In this document: positions 17,863 through 25,231 of the stretch, piece after piece
Layout: each line of letters starts with the position of its first letter
Position numbering within the stretch: the stretch's first letter is position 1
NCBI GenBank assembly: GCA_020634495.1
Contig: JACKBR010000007.1
Location: 62,001 to 126,000 of the forward strand
Direction of reading: 5' to 3'
Length of the DNA stretch: 64,000 nucleotides
Origin: Ardenticatenaceae bacterium
GTDB taxonomy: Bacteria > Chloroflexota > Anaerolineae > Promineifilales > Promineifilaceae
The notes under the pieces: generated by a model
Seen by the model: only the letters and a program-made list of their open reading frames with translations
Told to the model about the DNA's origin: nothing
The model's database searches: none
Made by a program: the position numbers and the translations under genes

Positions 17863-18423
17863 ATGGAAAAACACGCAGTGGAAGATGATTTAAGACTGGT
17901 AACCCAGGCGCAGTCAGGCAACATAGAAGCAGTTGGGCATTTGTTCGACAAACATTACCGCTCAATGTTTCGCTACTTTTTTGCCCGTGTGGGGCAGCGG
18001 CAGCAGGCCGAAGACCTGGCTGGTGAGCTGTTTACCCGGATGGTGCATCATTTGCCTTCTTTCAAACCGTCTGGCGTGCCGTTTCGGGCCTGGCTGTTTC
18101 GCATTGCCTATAACCTGACGATGGATCATTTTCGCGTGAGCAATGGCCAGGAGCTGACATCGTTGGATCAGGCAGCGCCCATTGCCCAGCCGGAACAAAA
18201 TCCGGTGCGCCAGGTGGAACAGCAAATGACCCATGAGATGTTGCACACGATGCTAGAAACGTTGGTGCCAGAGCAGCGGCAGGTCATTATTTTGCGCTTT
18301 TTGGTGGGGCTGTCTTTGCAGGAAACGGCCGATGTCATGGAACGATCGCTTTCGGCCGTGAAGGCAATGCAGCACCGGGGCTTAAAAACAATGCGGGCTG
18401 CGCTGGCCCAGGTTGAATTGTAA
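17863..18423 (+). CDS. ECF-type sigma-70 family factor
   Basis: A 186-residue alternative sigma factor. Region 2 covers about residues 25-95, with LFDKHYRSMFRYFFARVG, EDLAGELFTRMV and FRAWLFRIAYNLTMDHFR (the -10 recognition helix). Region 4 covers about 125-180, with LVPEQRQVIILRFLVGLSLQ, ETADVMERSLSAVKAMQHRG as the helix-turn-helix. The stop is 19 bp before the start of a membrane FecR-type gene, the classical sigma/anti-sigma pairing, so the partner probably holds it inactive at the membrane until a signal arrives. The ATG at 17863 has only a weak upstream ribosome site. The upstream 235-bp gap is shared with the divergent WD40 gene; no consensus promoter stands out. Confidence 0.93.
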   Translation: MEKHAVEDDLRLVTQAQSGNIEAVGHLFDKHYRSMFRYFFARVGQRQQAEDLAGELFTRMVHHLPSFKPSGVPFRAWLFRIAYNLTMDHFRVSNGQELTSLDQAAPIAQPEQNPVRQVEQQMTHEMLHTMLETLVPEQRQVIILRFLVGLSLQETADVMERSLSAVKAMQHRGLKTMRAALAQVEL

Positions 18424-18442
18424 TGAACACAGGACATTTACG

Positions 18443-20977
18443 ATGAACGATTATGATGAAATTCTACAGGCGCGAGTAGCCCGGCTGGAAGCGGGGGAGC
18501 CATTGACCACCGCTGGGGCGGATTTGCCGGAAGAAACGGCCGTTGCTCTAAACCTCGCCGCCGAATTACAAAACCTCACTTTGCCGGAACCGGAGGAAAC
18601 GGCCGTTCAGCATCATCGCGCAGCGGCCATTCGGGCAGCGCAGCAGCAGTTTGCCGCAGCAAAGCCGGTGCCTGCTCCCGCTTCACCCGGATGGTATGCC
18701 GCTTTCACCGCCTGGCTGCGCGGCCATCGTGGCTTTGCGGCCGGAGCGGTGGCCTTTGCCGCCGTTTTGCTGGTTCTGTTTGCCTTTGCCAGCGGCTGGC
18801 TGGATCGGGGTTCGCGCCCTGGCCCAACCGTGCTGGAAGCGGATGAAGCCAATCCTGCCCAGGCTGATGAGGGTGATTCTGGCAGCACGTTCTTCGACCA
18901 GTTGTTTGGCAACGATGACGAAGTTGCTGAATCGGCCGGGGCTGAAAATCCAGCTGAGGTTGCCGATTTGCCAGCGGCCAGTGAAGATGAGAACGAAGCG
19001 AATGCCGCAGCGACGGCAGAAGCGGCCTCGAGCATGTTTGTGCCTTTTTTGAGCGCCCCGCTGCAAATTGGCCCGCAAACGGCCGTTTTAGGCGATCTCC
19101 AAGGGGTTGTTTCTGTCCAAACGGCGGATGGCAGTTGGCAGCAAGTTAGCTCGCTCAGCAGCGTGGCTGCGGGCAGCCGAGTGCGCATAGGCACGCTCTC
19201 CAAAGCCAGCCTTACCTTTTTTGATGGCAGCGTGGCCAAACTTGGCCCAGACAGCGAACTTTCAATTGATACCCTAAATGCCTTGCCTGCCGAACAAGGC
19301 TTTCGCACCGTTGTCCTAACCCAATGGCGCGGCGACAGCAGCCATGAGGTTGCCTTCCGCAACGACGGCGGTTCACGCTACGAAGTGCAATCCCCCAGCG
19401 GCACGGGTGTGGCCCGCGGCACTGTTTTCCAGGTGTCCGTATTGCCCGATCTCACCAGCCGCTACACCGTTTTGCACGGCCGTGTGGATGTGACCAGCAT
19501 CAGCGTAACGGTTTCGGTGATGGCCGGGCAGCTCAGCACCATCCTGGCCGATCAGCCACCTGCGCCCCCTGTTTTCCAGGTCAGTGGTGAAGGGGAAGTG
19601 ACGGAAATGGGCGAAAGCTGGACGATTGGCGGCCAGACGTTTGCCACGGACGAACAAACGGTGATTGTGGGCAATCCGCAGCTGGGCGACTGGGTCAAGG
19701 TGCTGGGGCATTTGCTGGATGACGGAACGAAGGTGGCGGATCAGATTGTGCTGGTGCGCCAGGTGCCGCAAGATTTGTTTACCCTTACGGCCGTTGTCAC
19801 CGAAATGGGTGAAGAACAGTGGTTGTTGGGCGATGTGGTTATTTTGCTCGATGGGGAAACGGCCGTTGCCCCCGACATTGAATTGGGTGACCGGGTGCGG
19901 GTGAGCGGGCTGGTGCAGGCAGATGGCAGCCTGCTGGCCCGGCGCATTCTGGCCCACTCAGACGACGAGTCGCCATTTGAGTTTACCGGCGTGGTGCAAG
20001 CCATTGGCGATGAGCGCTGGTTCATTTCTGGGATTGAGGTGGCGGTGAACGGCCGTACCGAAATCAAAGAGTCCCCAGAAGTGGGTGATGTGGTCAAAGT
20101 GGAAGGGCACATCACCTCAGACGGCCTCTGGCTGGCTGACGAGATCAAAGCGGCCGACGATGATGAGGAGCACGGCGCAAAGTTTGAGTTCACTGGCCTA
20201 GTAGAAACCATCGATCCCTGGCTGGTAGCTGGTGTTTCGCTTAGCATAGACGACTGGACCGAGATTGATACGGCCGTGGAGCCGGGCAGCCTGGTAAAAG
20301 TAGCAGGCATCATTTTGCCAGATGGCACCTGGCTGGCCGAAGAAATCAAGCTGCTTGATGACCAGGCGGATGACAAAACCATCCTCATCTTCACGGGCGT
20401 TGTAGAAAGCACCGATCCGTGGATGGTGAACGGCATCACGCTGCTGGCCACAGACGAATCGCACATTGCCGCTGGCCTGATGGAAGGCAGCCTGGTGCGG
20501 GTCGCGGCGCGTCTGTCTGTGGATGGCGACTGGGAGATTTTGTGGATACGGCCGTTGCTGCCCCCCACTCTTGGCTGCTTCACAGTTCACACCCGCATTG
20601 CTACCATCAATGGCTCCCAAATTACCCTGGCCAACTGGCCCACCGTCGCCCTGGATGACGCGGTGCAGGTAGAAGGCAACCTGGTACCCAACAGCACCGT
20701 TGCCCTCACCATTTGCCTGGGGCATGATGGCACAATTGTGGTGGTCAATATCATTGTGATTCAGGTCGTCATTAACCCAACGCCGGGTTCAGATGGGGAT
20801 GGGCATGACGATGACGGTAACGACAATGGCGGCGGCAATCGGGTAACAATTTGCCACAAAGACCGGAATACATTGACCATCTCAGAGTCTGGACTCAATG
20901 GCCATCTTGGGCATGGCGACACGCTTGGCGCGTGCGGCCAGGGAGATGACCACGACGACGATGACGACGACGATTAG
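18443..20977 (+). CDS. FecR-domain membrane protein with DUF5666 repeats, putative anti-sigma partner
   Basis: An 844-residue protein. A cytoplasmic N-terminus of about 95 residues precedes one transmembrane helix (about 98-120). A FecR domain follows (LGDLQGVVSVQ, GSRVRIGTLSKASLTFFDGS, GTGVARGTVFQVSVLP, GRVDVTS), typical of envelope sensors that control an ECF sigma factor. At least four DUF5666-like beta repeats follow, each with a hydrophobic phrase such as GDRVRVSGLVQADGSLLARR or GSLVKVAGIILPDGTWLAEE. A further segment TICHKDRNTLTI ... HLGHGDTLGAC resembles a short module at the C-terminus of other secreted proteins. The tail is nearly pure Asp, which may bind metal. The ATG at 18443 is used because the sigma gene ends 19 bp upstream. 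An anti-sigma role is inferred from position and FecR. Confidence 0.82.
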   Translation: MNDYDEILQARVARLEAGEPLTTAGADLPEETAVALNLAAELQNLTLPEPEETAVQHHRAAAIRAAQQQFAAAKPVPAPASPGWYAAFTAWLRGHRGFAAGAVAFAAVLLVLFAFASGWLDRGSRPGPTVLEADEANPAQADEGDSGSTFFDQLFGNDDEVAESAGAENPAEVADLPAASEDENEANAAATAEAASSMFVPFLSAPLQIGPQTAVLGDLQGVVSVQTADGSWQQVSSLSSVAAGSRVRIGTLSKASLTFFDGSVAKLGPDSELSIDTLNALPAEQGFRTVVLTQWRGDSSHEVAFRNDGGSRYEVQSPSGTGVARGTVFQVSVLPDLTSRYTVLHGRVDVTSISVTVSVMAGQLSTILADQPPAPPVFQVSGEGEVTEMGESWTIGGQTFATDEQTVIVGNPQLGDWVKVLGHLLDDGTKVADQIVLVRQVPQDLFTLTAVVTEMGEEQWLLGDVVILLDGETAVAPDIELGDRVRVSGLVQADGSLLARRILAHSDDESPFEFTGVVQAIGDERWFISGIEVAVNGRTEIKESPEVGDVVKVEGHITSDGLWLADEIKAADDDEEHGAKFEFTGLVETIDPWLVAGVSLSIDDWTEIDTAVEPGSLVKVAGIILPDGTWLAEEIKLLDDQADDKTILIFTGVVESTDPWMVNGITLLATDESHIAAGLMEGSLVRVAARLSVDGDWEILWIRPLLPPTLGCFTVHTRIATINGSQITLANWPTVALDDAVQVEGNLVPNSTVALTICLGHDGTIVVVNIIVIQVVINPTPGSDGDGHDDDGNDNGGGNRVTICHKDRNTLTISESGLNGHLGHGDTLGACGQGDDHDDDDDDD

Positions 20978-21010
20978 GTAAGCGCTTATTCATCCCTTGT
21001 TTTGGGCGAG

Positions 21011-21052
21011 CGCCCTCTGGCCTATCCTGGGTCAGAGGGCGTTTTGCTTTTT
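21011..21052 (+). terminator. Rho-independent terminator of the sigma/FecR operon
   Basis: CGCCCTCTG pairs with CAGAGGGCG across a 13-nt loop, followed by TTTTGCTTTTT. It lies 34 bp after the stop codon. Confidence 0.85.
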
Positions 21053-21331
21053 GGTAGCCTCCTGGAGTACGCGCAATTCCCAAATCGTTGGATGGGCCTT
21101 TCGCAAGCTTGCCTGGCAGAAAAACCGGGTATGCGAATAGCCAAGATAGTCCCAACGGCCGTTTGGTTCACCTGCATAACTTTGTTACAATCTTTTCACC
21201 CGCCCACAACAACAAAGCCAGGCACAGTCTGTTCAATCATACAATTTGTCTGGCCGTAGAATGTTTAAATCCTGATAGAACATCTTGCCACTTTTACCCA
21301 GAAACACATGAAGGTTTGAAAGGAGAAGGTC
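21053..21331 (+). other. Gene-free leader region before ridA
   Basis: Together with the terminator this makes a 354-bp gap. It holds one ACGGCCGT copy near 21155. A possible weak promoter has TTGGTT at 21163 and TACAAT at 21186-21191 with a 17-bp spacer; its -35 matches poorly. No other structure was recognised. Confidence 0.4.
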
Positions 21332-21736
21332 ATGAAACGAATGAACATTTCCAGCGGTGCCCCTTGGGAGTCGATTGTTGGGTACTCACGCGCTGTGCGG
21401 GTGGGGCCTTATGTGCATGTGGCTGGCACAACGGCCGTAAACGGCGCTGGCGAACTGGTAAGCGCAGATGACCCTTATAACCAAACTGTGTTCATCTTAA
21501 AGAAAATAGAGACGGCGCTACAGCAAGCCGGAGCCGAATTAACAGATGTGGTGCGCACGCGCATTTACGTGACTGATGTTACCGATTGGGATGAAGTGGG
21601 GCGGGCACATGGCGAGGTGTTTGGCAATATTCGCCCAGCGGCAACGCTGGTAGAGGTAACCTCGTTGTTGGAGCCTGAAATGCTGGTAGAAATTGAAGCA
21701 GATGCTATTTGTGCAGAGGGGACAGCTTTTAGCTGA
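21332..21736 (+). CDS. RidA/YjgF-family deaminase
   Basis: A 134-residue protein of the RidA (YjgF/YER057c/UK114) superfamily. RidA proper hydrolyses reactive 2-aminoacrylate and related enamines released by PLP enzymes. The start SSGAPWESIVGYSRAVRVG and the core GTTAVNGAGELV, ALQQAGAELTDVVRTRIYVT and RPAATLVEVTSL show the family; the conserved arginine of VVRTRIYVTD is present. The C-terminal VEIEADAIC matches the usual end. The spacing of early residues is like the RidA-like subfamilies rather than RidA itself, so the substrate could be a different imine. The ATG at 21332 follows AAGGAGAAGG. It is probably monocistronic. Confidence 0.9.
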   Translation: MKRMNISSGAPWESIVGYSRAVRVGPYVHVAGTTAVNGAGELVSADDPYNQTVFILKKIETALQQAGAELTDVVRTRIYVTDVTDWDEVGRAHGEVFGNIRPAATLVEVTSLLEPEMLVEIEADAICAEGTAFS

Positions 21737-21887
21737 AATTGGGGAAACGCCATCCGCCCCCGGCAATCTGTTTGGGAAATTTGCTCAGAAACAGCGCCGG
21801 GGATAAGACGTTGTGATTGACCTTTTAACGATTCAATCGGTTGTGCTAAGCGAGCTGCTTTCTTTGGTTTGCGTCACTGGGCAAAAA

Positions 21888-22061
21888 CTAGAAGCTAGCC
21901 TGGTTGATAATCAAAGATAGAACCATGCTGAGCACAATAAGAATGCCCATAACCAGTAAAAACTTTTCGGCAAAAGTTCGCTTACGGTTATAAATTCTAT
22001 TCCTTTCTGAAATCTGCGGCGGTTTCTTTTTTGGCTGACGCCGTTTTCTTACTTTGGCCAT
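21888..22061 (-). CDS. Small basic single-pass membrane protein (57 residues)
   Basis: A short reading frame starts at ATG 22061, preceded by AAGGAG. It encodes a very basic N-terminus (MAKVRKRRQPKKKP, further Arg/Lys to residue 28) and a transmembrane helix at about residues 34-52 (FLLVMGILIVLSMVLSLII), ending Gln-Ala-Ser-Phe. A good promoter (22109-22137) stands about 48 nt upstream. The topology of a positively charged cytoplasmic tail and one helix resembles small regulators or membrane-complex subunits. No family was recognised. The spacing, ribosome site and promoter together support that it is real. Confidence 0.7.
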   Translation of the reverse strand: MAKVRKRRQPKKKPPQISERNRIYNRKRTFAEKFLLVMGILIVLSMVLSLIINQASF

Positions 22062-22108
22062 CTGAATTGACTCCTTACTAATAATAACTAACCTGAATTG
22101 CGCCCCTC

Positions 22109-22137
22109 AGTATAGCATAAATGGCCGGTAGTGTGAA
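22109..22137 (-). promoter_or_regulatory. Sigma-70-type promoter of the small membrane protein gene
   Basis: On the minus strand, TTCACA (22132-22137) and TATACT (22109-22114) are separated by exactly 17 bp, each hexamer one base from consensus. Confidence 0.65.
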
Positions 22138-22335
22138 AAATAGAGTGTGGTTCAGAAGGTAAATCATCGCCAGGAAAAGGCTAAAGGTTGCCAGTTTCGA
22201 CGTAGTGATTGGCTAAACAAGCCACCCCAAAAGCCAACATTTTAGGTGATGGGGTCGTTTTGAGGTTATCCAAGACTTATATTCGTTAGCTAACGTCGTT
22301 GTATCGCAACAATCATTTCGTCCAGATACGGATCA

Positions 22336-24501
22336 TCAAAACTGTAAGTTGTTCCAATCGCGAAGCGGCCGTTCACGTTCGCAATGCTCGATTAAGGTGT
22401 TAATGATTTCGTGCCGAATACAATATTTAACCAGTTCTACCGCTTTTCTTTTTTTATTCTCACCAGAGAGATTTTCATAGTCAACATCAATTTCATGGCA
22501 CAGTTCAATTAGTTCATCTTGATTAAACGCTTCATCAATTTCATCATGCAAAAATTTTCTGGGGTGTGCTTCTTCAAATGAGGTAGGCGTTTTTTGCTTT
22601 AATGTGTTCTCGCCCTGGTCGGTTGCCGGAGGCAACGTTTCATTTGGGGAAGGTGTTGGTGAAAAATCGATTAAGTTTACTTCAAGCTCTCTGTTTTCAA
22701 CAGTATGATAAGCCAGACAAGCGACCAGAAAAGCAACCTGTTTCGGAACGGGTGCTTTATTTTCGGGGGAATCTAAGTTTGAAAATTTTAAAGCACCAAG
22801 CATATATAAACATAAGCCAAGATAATAGTTTTTATATTTTTGCTCCTGCGCACCAGCCATTATGTCAAATGCGTGTTGCCGAATTTGTCTTAATATACTA
22901 AAGGGGATGGATAAATCTATTTCGTTGTTATGGAGATTAGACACGTTGCCAAAATCATGAATAGATTTGAAGAATGACACAATTTTTCTAATCTGTTTTA
23001 CCAAAGCTGATTCATTGCTTGATTCAATATGGGGTATTCTCCACGGAATTAGGTACAGCCAAACATTGGTTTCTAAACGTAGTAAATCATGAATATTTTG
23101 GGCTTTTCTAGTTTTACCAAAGTCTATAACTGAAATGTCGTGCCCTTGTGAACCTTTGCGAATTAAAATATTCTCTAAATTCATGTCACCATGTACAGTG
23201 GTAACTTTTATAGAAGATATGTCGGTTTTTAAAATAGTTGGCAGTTGTTGCAACGGGTTTTCTAAAGCAAGATTATTTAACCCAGGTAAAATAACTTGTT
23301 CCTCATTTAGACCAACTAATTGATTATTAAATGCCCTGACTACTATTTGTTTCAGAAAAGTAATGCGGTCGTTTATTATACGGCCGTAGATAGGGCTTCC
23401 TATCGCTTCTCCTACTTTGAACTGCTTAATGTTCTCGATGTTACGCAGCCGAATTCTTAACCTGTCATCCCGATATTCAGATGGCAAGTCAATCATTACT
23501 TCGCCCTTATCCTCATCGGTTTCGCTTACAATAAATGATTGTGACTCAGAGGAAGTTGGTTGAATACATACAATTGCGTCAAGATAGTCACTACTAGCTA
23601 ATAGCTCAAAAATATCATCCGGGCTGATGGTAGCAATTTCAGAGCCACCGGAGACTTGCTCAACTTCTATAATGAAGTTTGGAGGTAATAACCAGTCATA
23701 GCTTAATAAAGGAAAATCTCGCTTTGTTTCTCCTTCAATCCATGCGCCATTCCAATCGGTTATAAGTGTAGTAATTGGATTTAAAGCTTCTTGGACACTT
23801 GTGCAGGCACGCCAATAAGATTTTATGCTTTCAACATCAAACTTGCCGCCCCCGGCAAGCTGGTAAGCAAAACATGCGTAAGGCACTTGCGGCAGTTCGA
23901 GAATATCATTTTCTAAAGAAACGCATTTCTCGAAACGCTGGTTGATGTAATTTAAATAATTATTAACCTCTTCTTGTAGCTTGTTGAGCTTATCAAATTT
24001 AACCACAATCGGAGAAAGAAGCTCGCCATTCGCGTTTTTTCTAGTAACCAGAAACACTTTTGCCCCGCTAAAACCAGCCCCAAATTCGTGTTTAACCGTA
24101 ACCTCTTTCAATGAATGGCACAAAGATTTTAGCAAACGAATGTAATATTTTTTTTCTGTCTCTTCAATTCCTGCTACTTTCCAACGAACGATGGGATATT
24201 CTTGTGGTGAAGGCAGAGGAGGAGGTGGGGGATCTACAGTTTGATTTGATGGTGGCGGAAAAGGTTGGGGGAGAACGGCCGTTTCCTCCCGCCATTCCCT
24301 CAACTGATCCCGCACAACTTGCCACTCACTCCCCTTGGTTTCTTGCTCATGCTCGTCAAGCCACTGTTGCAGAAAATATCGTTTTGCTCCAGCAAATTTC
24401 TTATCATTTTCACAAGTATTTATCAGATTGCTCATATTTTGGGCAAAGGCTGAATCATTTTGAGCTGAATCCCCATTTTTAATAATGTCATTTAAAAGCA
24501 T
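22336..24501 (-). CDS. Kinase-fold phosphotransferase with C-terminal EAD-like domain
   Basis: A 721-residue protein, third gene of a probable operon. The first 80 residues are helical, followed by a Pro-rich linker. Residues about 130-620 form a kinase/aminoglycoside-phosphotransferase-like region: GAGFSGAKVFLVTRK resembles a glycine loop, IVVKFDKL carries the ATP-binding lysine, VTTVHGDMNLENILI (near 436) is the Brenner-type catalytic loop, and VIDFGKT (near 459) the metal-binding D-F-G. This layout resembles the ternary-complex-associated kinase-like domains described for bacterial conflict systems. Residues about 650-721 are an EAD-like domain ending CERERPLRDW. The start overlaps the preceding gene by 14 bp. 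Phosphorylation of a small molecule or protein on activation through EAD partners is inferred. Confidence 0.78.
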   Translation of the reverse strand: MLLNDIIKNGDSAQNDSAFAQNMSNLINTCENDKKFAGAKRYFLQQWLDEHEQETKGSEWQVVRDQLREWREETAVLPQPFPPPSNQTVDPPPPPLPSPQEYPIVRWKVAGIEETEKKYYIRLLKSLCHSLKEVTVKHEFGAGFSGAKVFLVTRKNANGELLSPIVVKFDKLNKLQEEVNNYLNYINQRFEKCVSLENDILELPQVPYACFAYQLAGGGKFDVESIKSYWRACTSVQEALNPITTLITDWNGAWIEGETKRDFPLLSYDWLLPPNFIIEVEQVSGGSEIATISPDDIFELLASSDYLDAIVCIQPTSSESQSFIVSETDEDKGEVMIDLPSEYRDDRLRIRLRNIENIKQFKVGEAIGSPIYGRIINDRITFLKQIVVRAFNNQLVGLNEEQVILPGLNNLALENPLQQLPTILKTDISSIKVTTVHGDMNLENILIRKGSQGHDISVIDFGKTRKAQNIHDLLRLETNVWLYLIPWRIPHIESSNESALVKQIRKIVSFFKSIHDFGNVSNLHNNEIDLSIPFSILRQIRQHAFDIMAGAQEQKYKNYYLGLCLYMLGALKFSNLDSPENKAPVPKQVAFLVACLAYHTVENRELEVNLIDFSPTPSPNETLPPATDQGENTLKQKTPTSFEEAHPRKFLHDEIDEAFNQDELIELCHEIDVDYENLSGENKKRKAVELVKYCIRHEIINTLIEHCERERPLRDWNNLQF

Positions 24502-25156
24502 CGAGTGCTTGCTTTCTTGCCTTTCCTAACTCCTCCCGATCTAGCAGAAAGATAGCGATAGTAGCATTTGCCCGAAGATTATCTTCTACTGGAAATGGGA
24601 CAATCAATCCTTTTTCATTTTTACGATAGCCGAAAAACTTTTCTGGATTATCCCAACAGGGATCTAAGATAAGAGGGCTTTCAATCTGGTTAAGAAAAGA
24701 CACGTCAAATAGTTGATTTAAGTCATGATCATTAATTTTGATGTGCCGTTTGTCCGGCAACAAAGGAAAAGACCTGGCTTTTTCACTGACGTTATAGTGA
24801 CGATAACATGTTTCACAAATCAAATAAATGTTTGGCCATTGCCAGCTTAGCCAAATATAGTTTGGTTTTATCTCTGGACTTAAGGTAAATGGGCGATATC
24901 GAAACAATGAATAGTTCTGTTTCTTTAATTTCGTCTCGCAAAAAGCGCATTTTGAATGAAAAGTCTCAAAAATTGTACTCTGCAATATTGAATAAAAATT
25001 TTGGGATCGCTTTAAGGGGGGGATTGTTGGGTACGGACTTACTGAAGCATTATTTGATTTTTGACCGTGCAGCCATGTATCGATGCCATCTTGCACTTTG
25101 CGTGCCACCCCACTGGCAAAAATATCTGGACTGTTTGTTCGCTGGATAAGTATCAT
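24488..25156 (-). CDS. HNH-endonuclease-like (PtuB/TIGR02646-type) protein with degenerate active site
   Basis: A 222-residue protein. The zinc-binding frame of HNH nucleases related to the Septu/retron PtuB effector is visible: CAFCETKL, then YIWLSWQWPNIYLICETCYR (second C-x2-C and the Asn), then SFPLLPDKRH and PLILDPCWDNPEKFFGYRKN near the end, a pattern of that family. However, the segment that normally reads E-H-F-R-P-K here reads SLFRYRP, so the catalytic histidine appears to be Leu. The protein may be a catalytically dead DNA or RNA binder, or may use another residue. The ATG at 25156 is preferred to an upstream TTG because the family begins close to this point. Its 3' end overlaps the phosphotransferase gene by 14 bp, and it lies 75 bp after the kinase gene. 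Confidence 0.7.
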   Translation of the reverse strand: MILIQRTNSPDIFASGVARKVQDGIDTWLHGQKSNNASVSPYPTIPPLKRSQNFYSILQSTIFETFHSKCAFCETKLKKQNYSLFRYRPFTLSPEIKPNYIWLSWQWPNIYLICETCYRHYNVSEKARSFPLLPDKRHIKINDHDLNQLFDVSFLNQIESPLILDPCWDNPEKFFGYRKNEKGLIVPFPVEDNLRANATIAIFLLDREELGKARKQALDAFK

Positions 25157-25231
25157 GACTGTTTTATACGGTGATTGGTCTCTCAAACAAGATGACTTTT
25201 AACAGCATTTCCAAGAATTCGATTTCACTAT

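Noticed and set aside
22142..22335. A possible terminator after the phosphotransferase-EAD gene
   Set aside because: Complementary CACCCC/GGGGT pieces exist but no stable stem followed by T on the minus strand.
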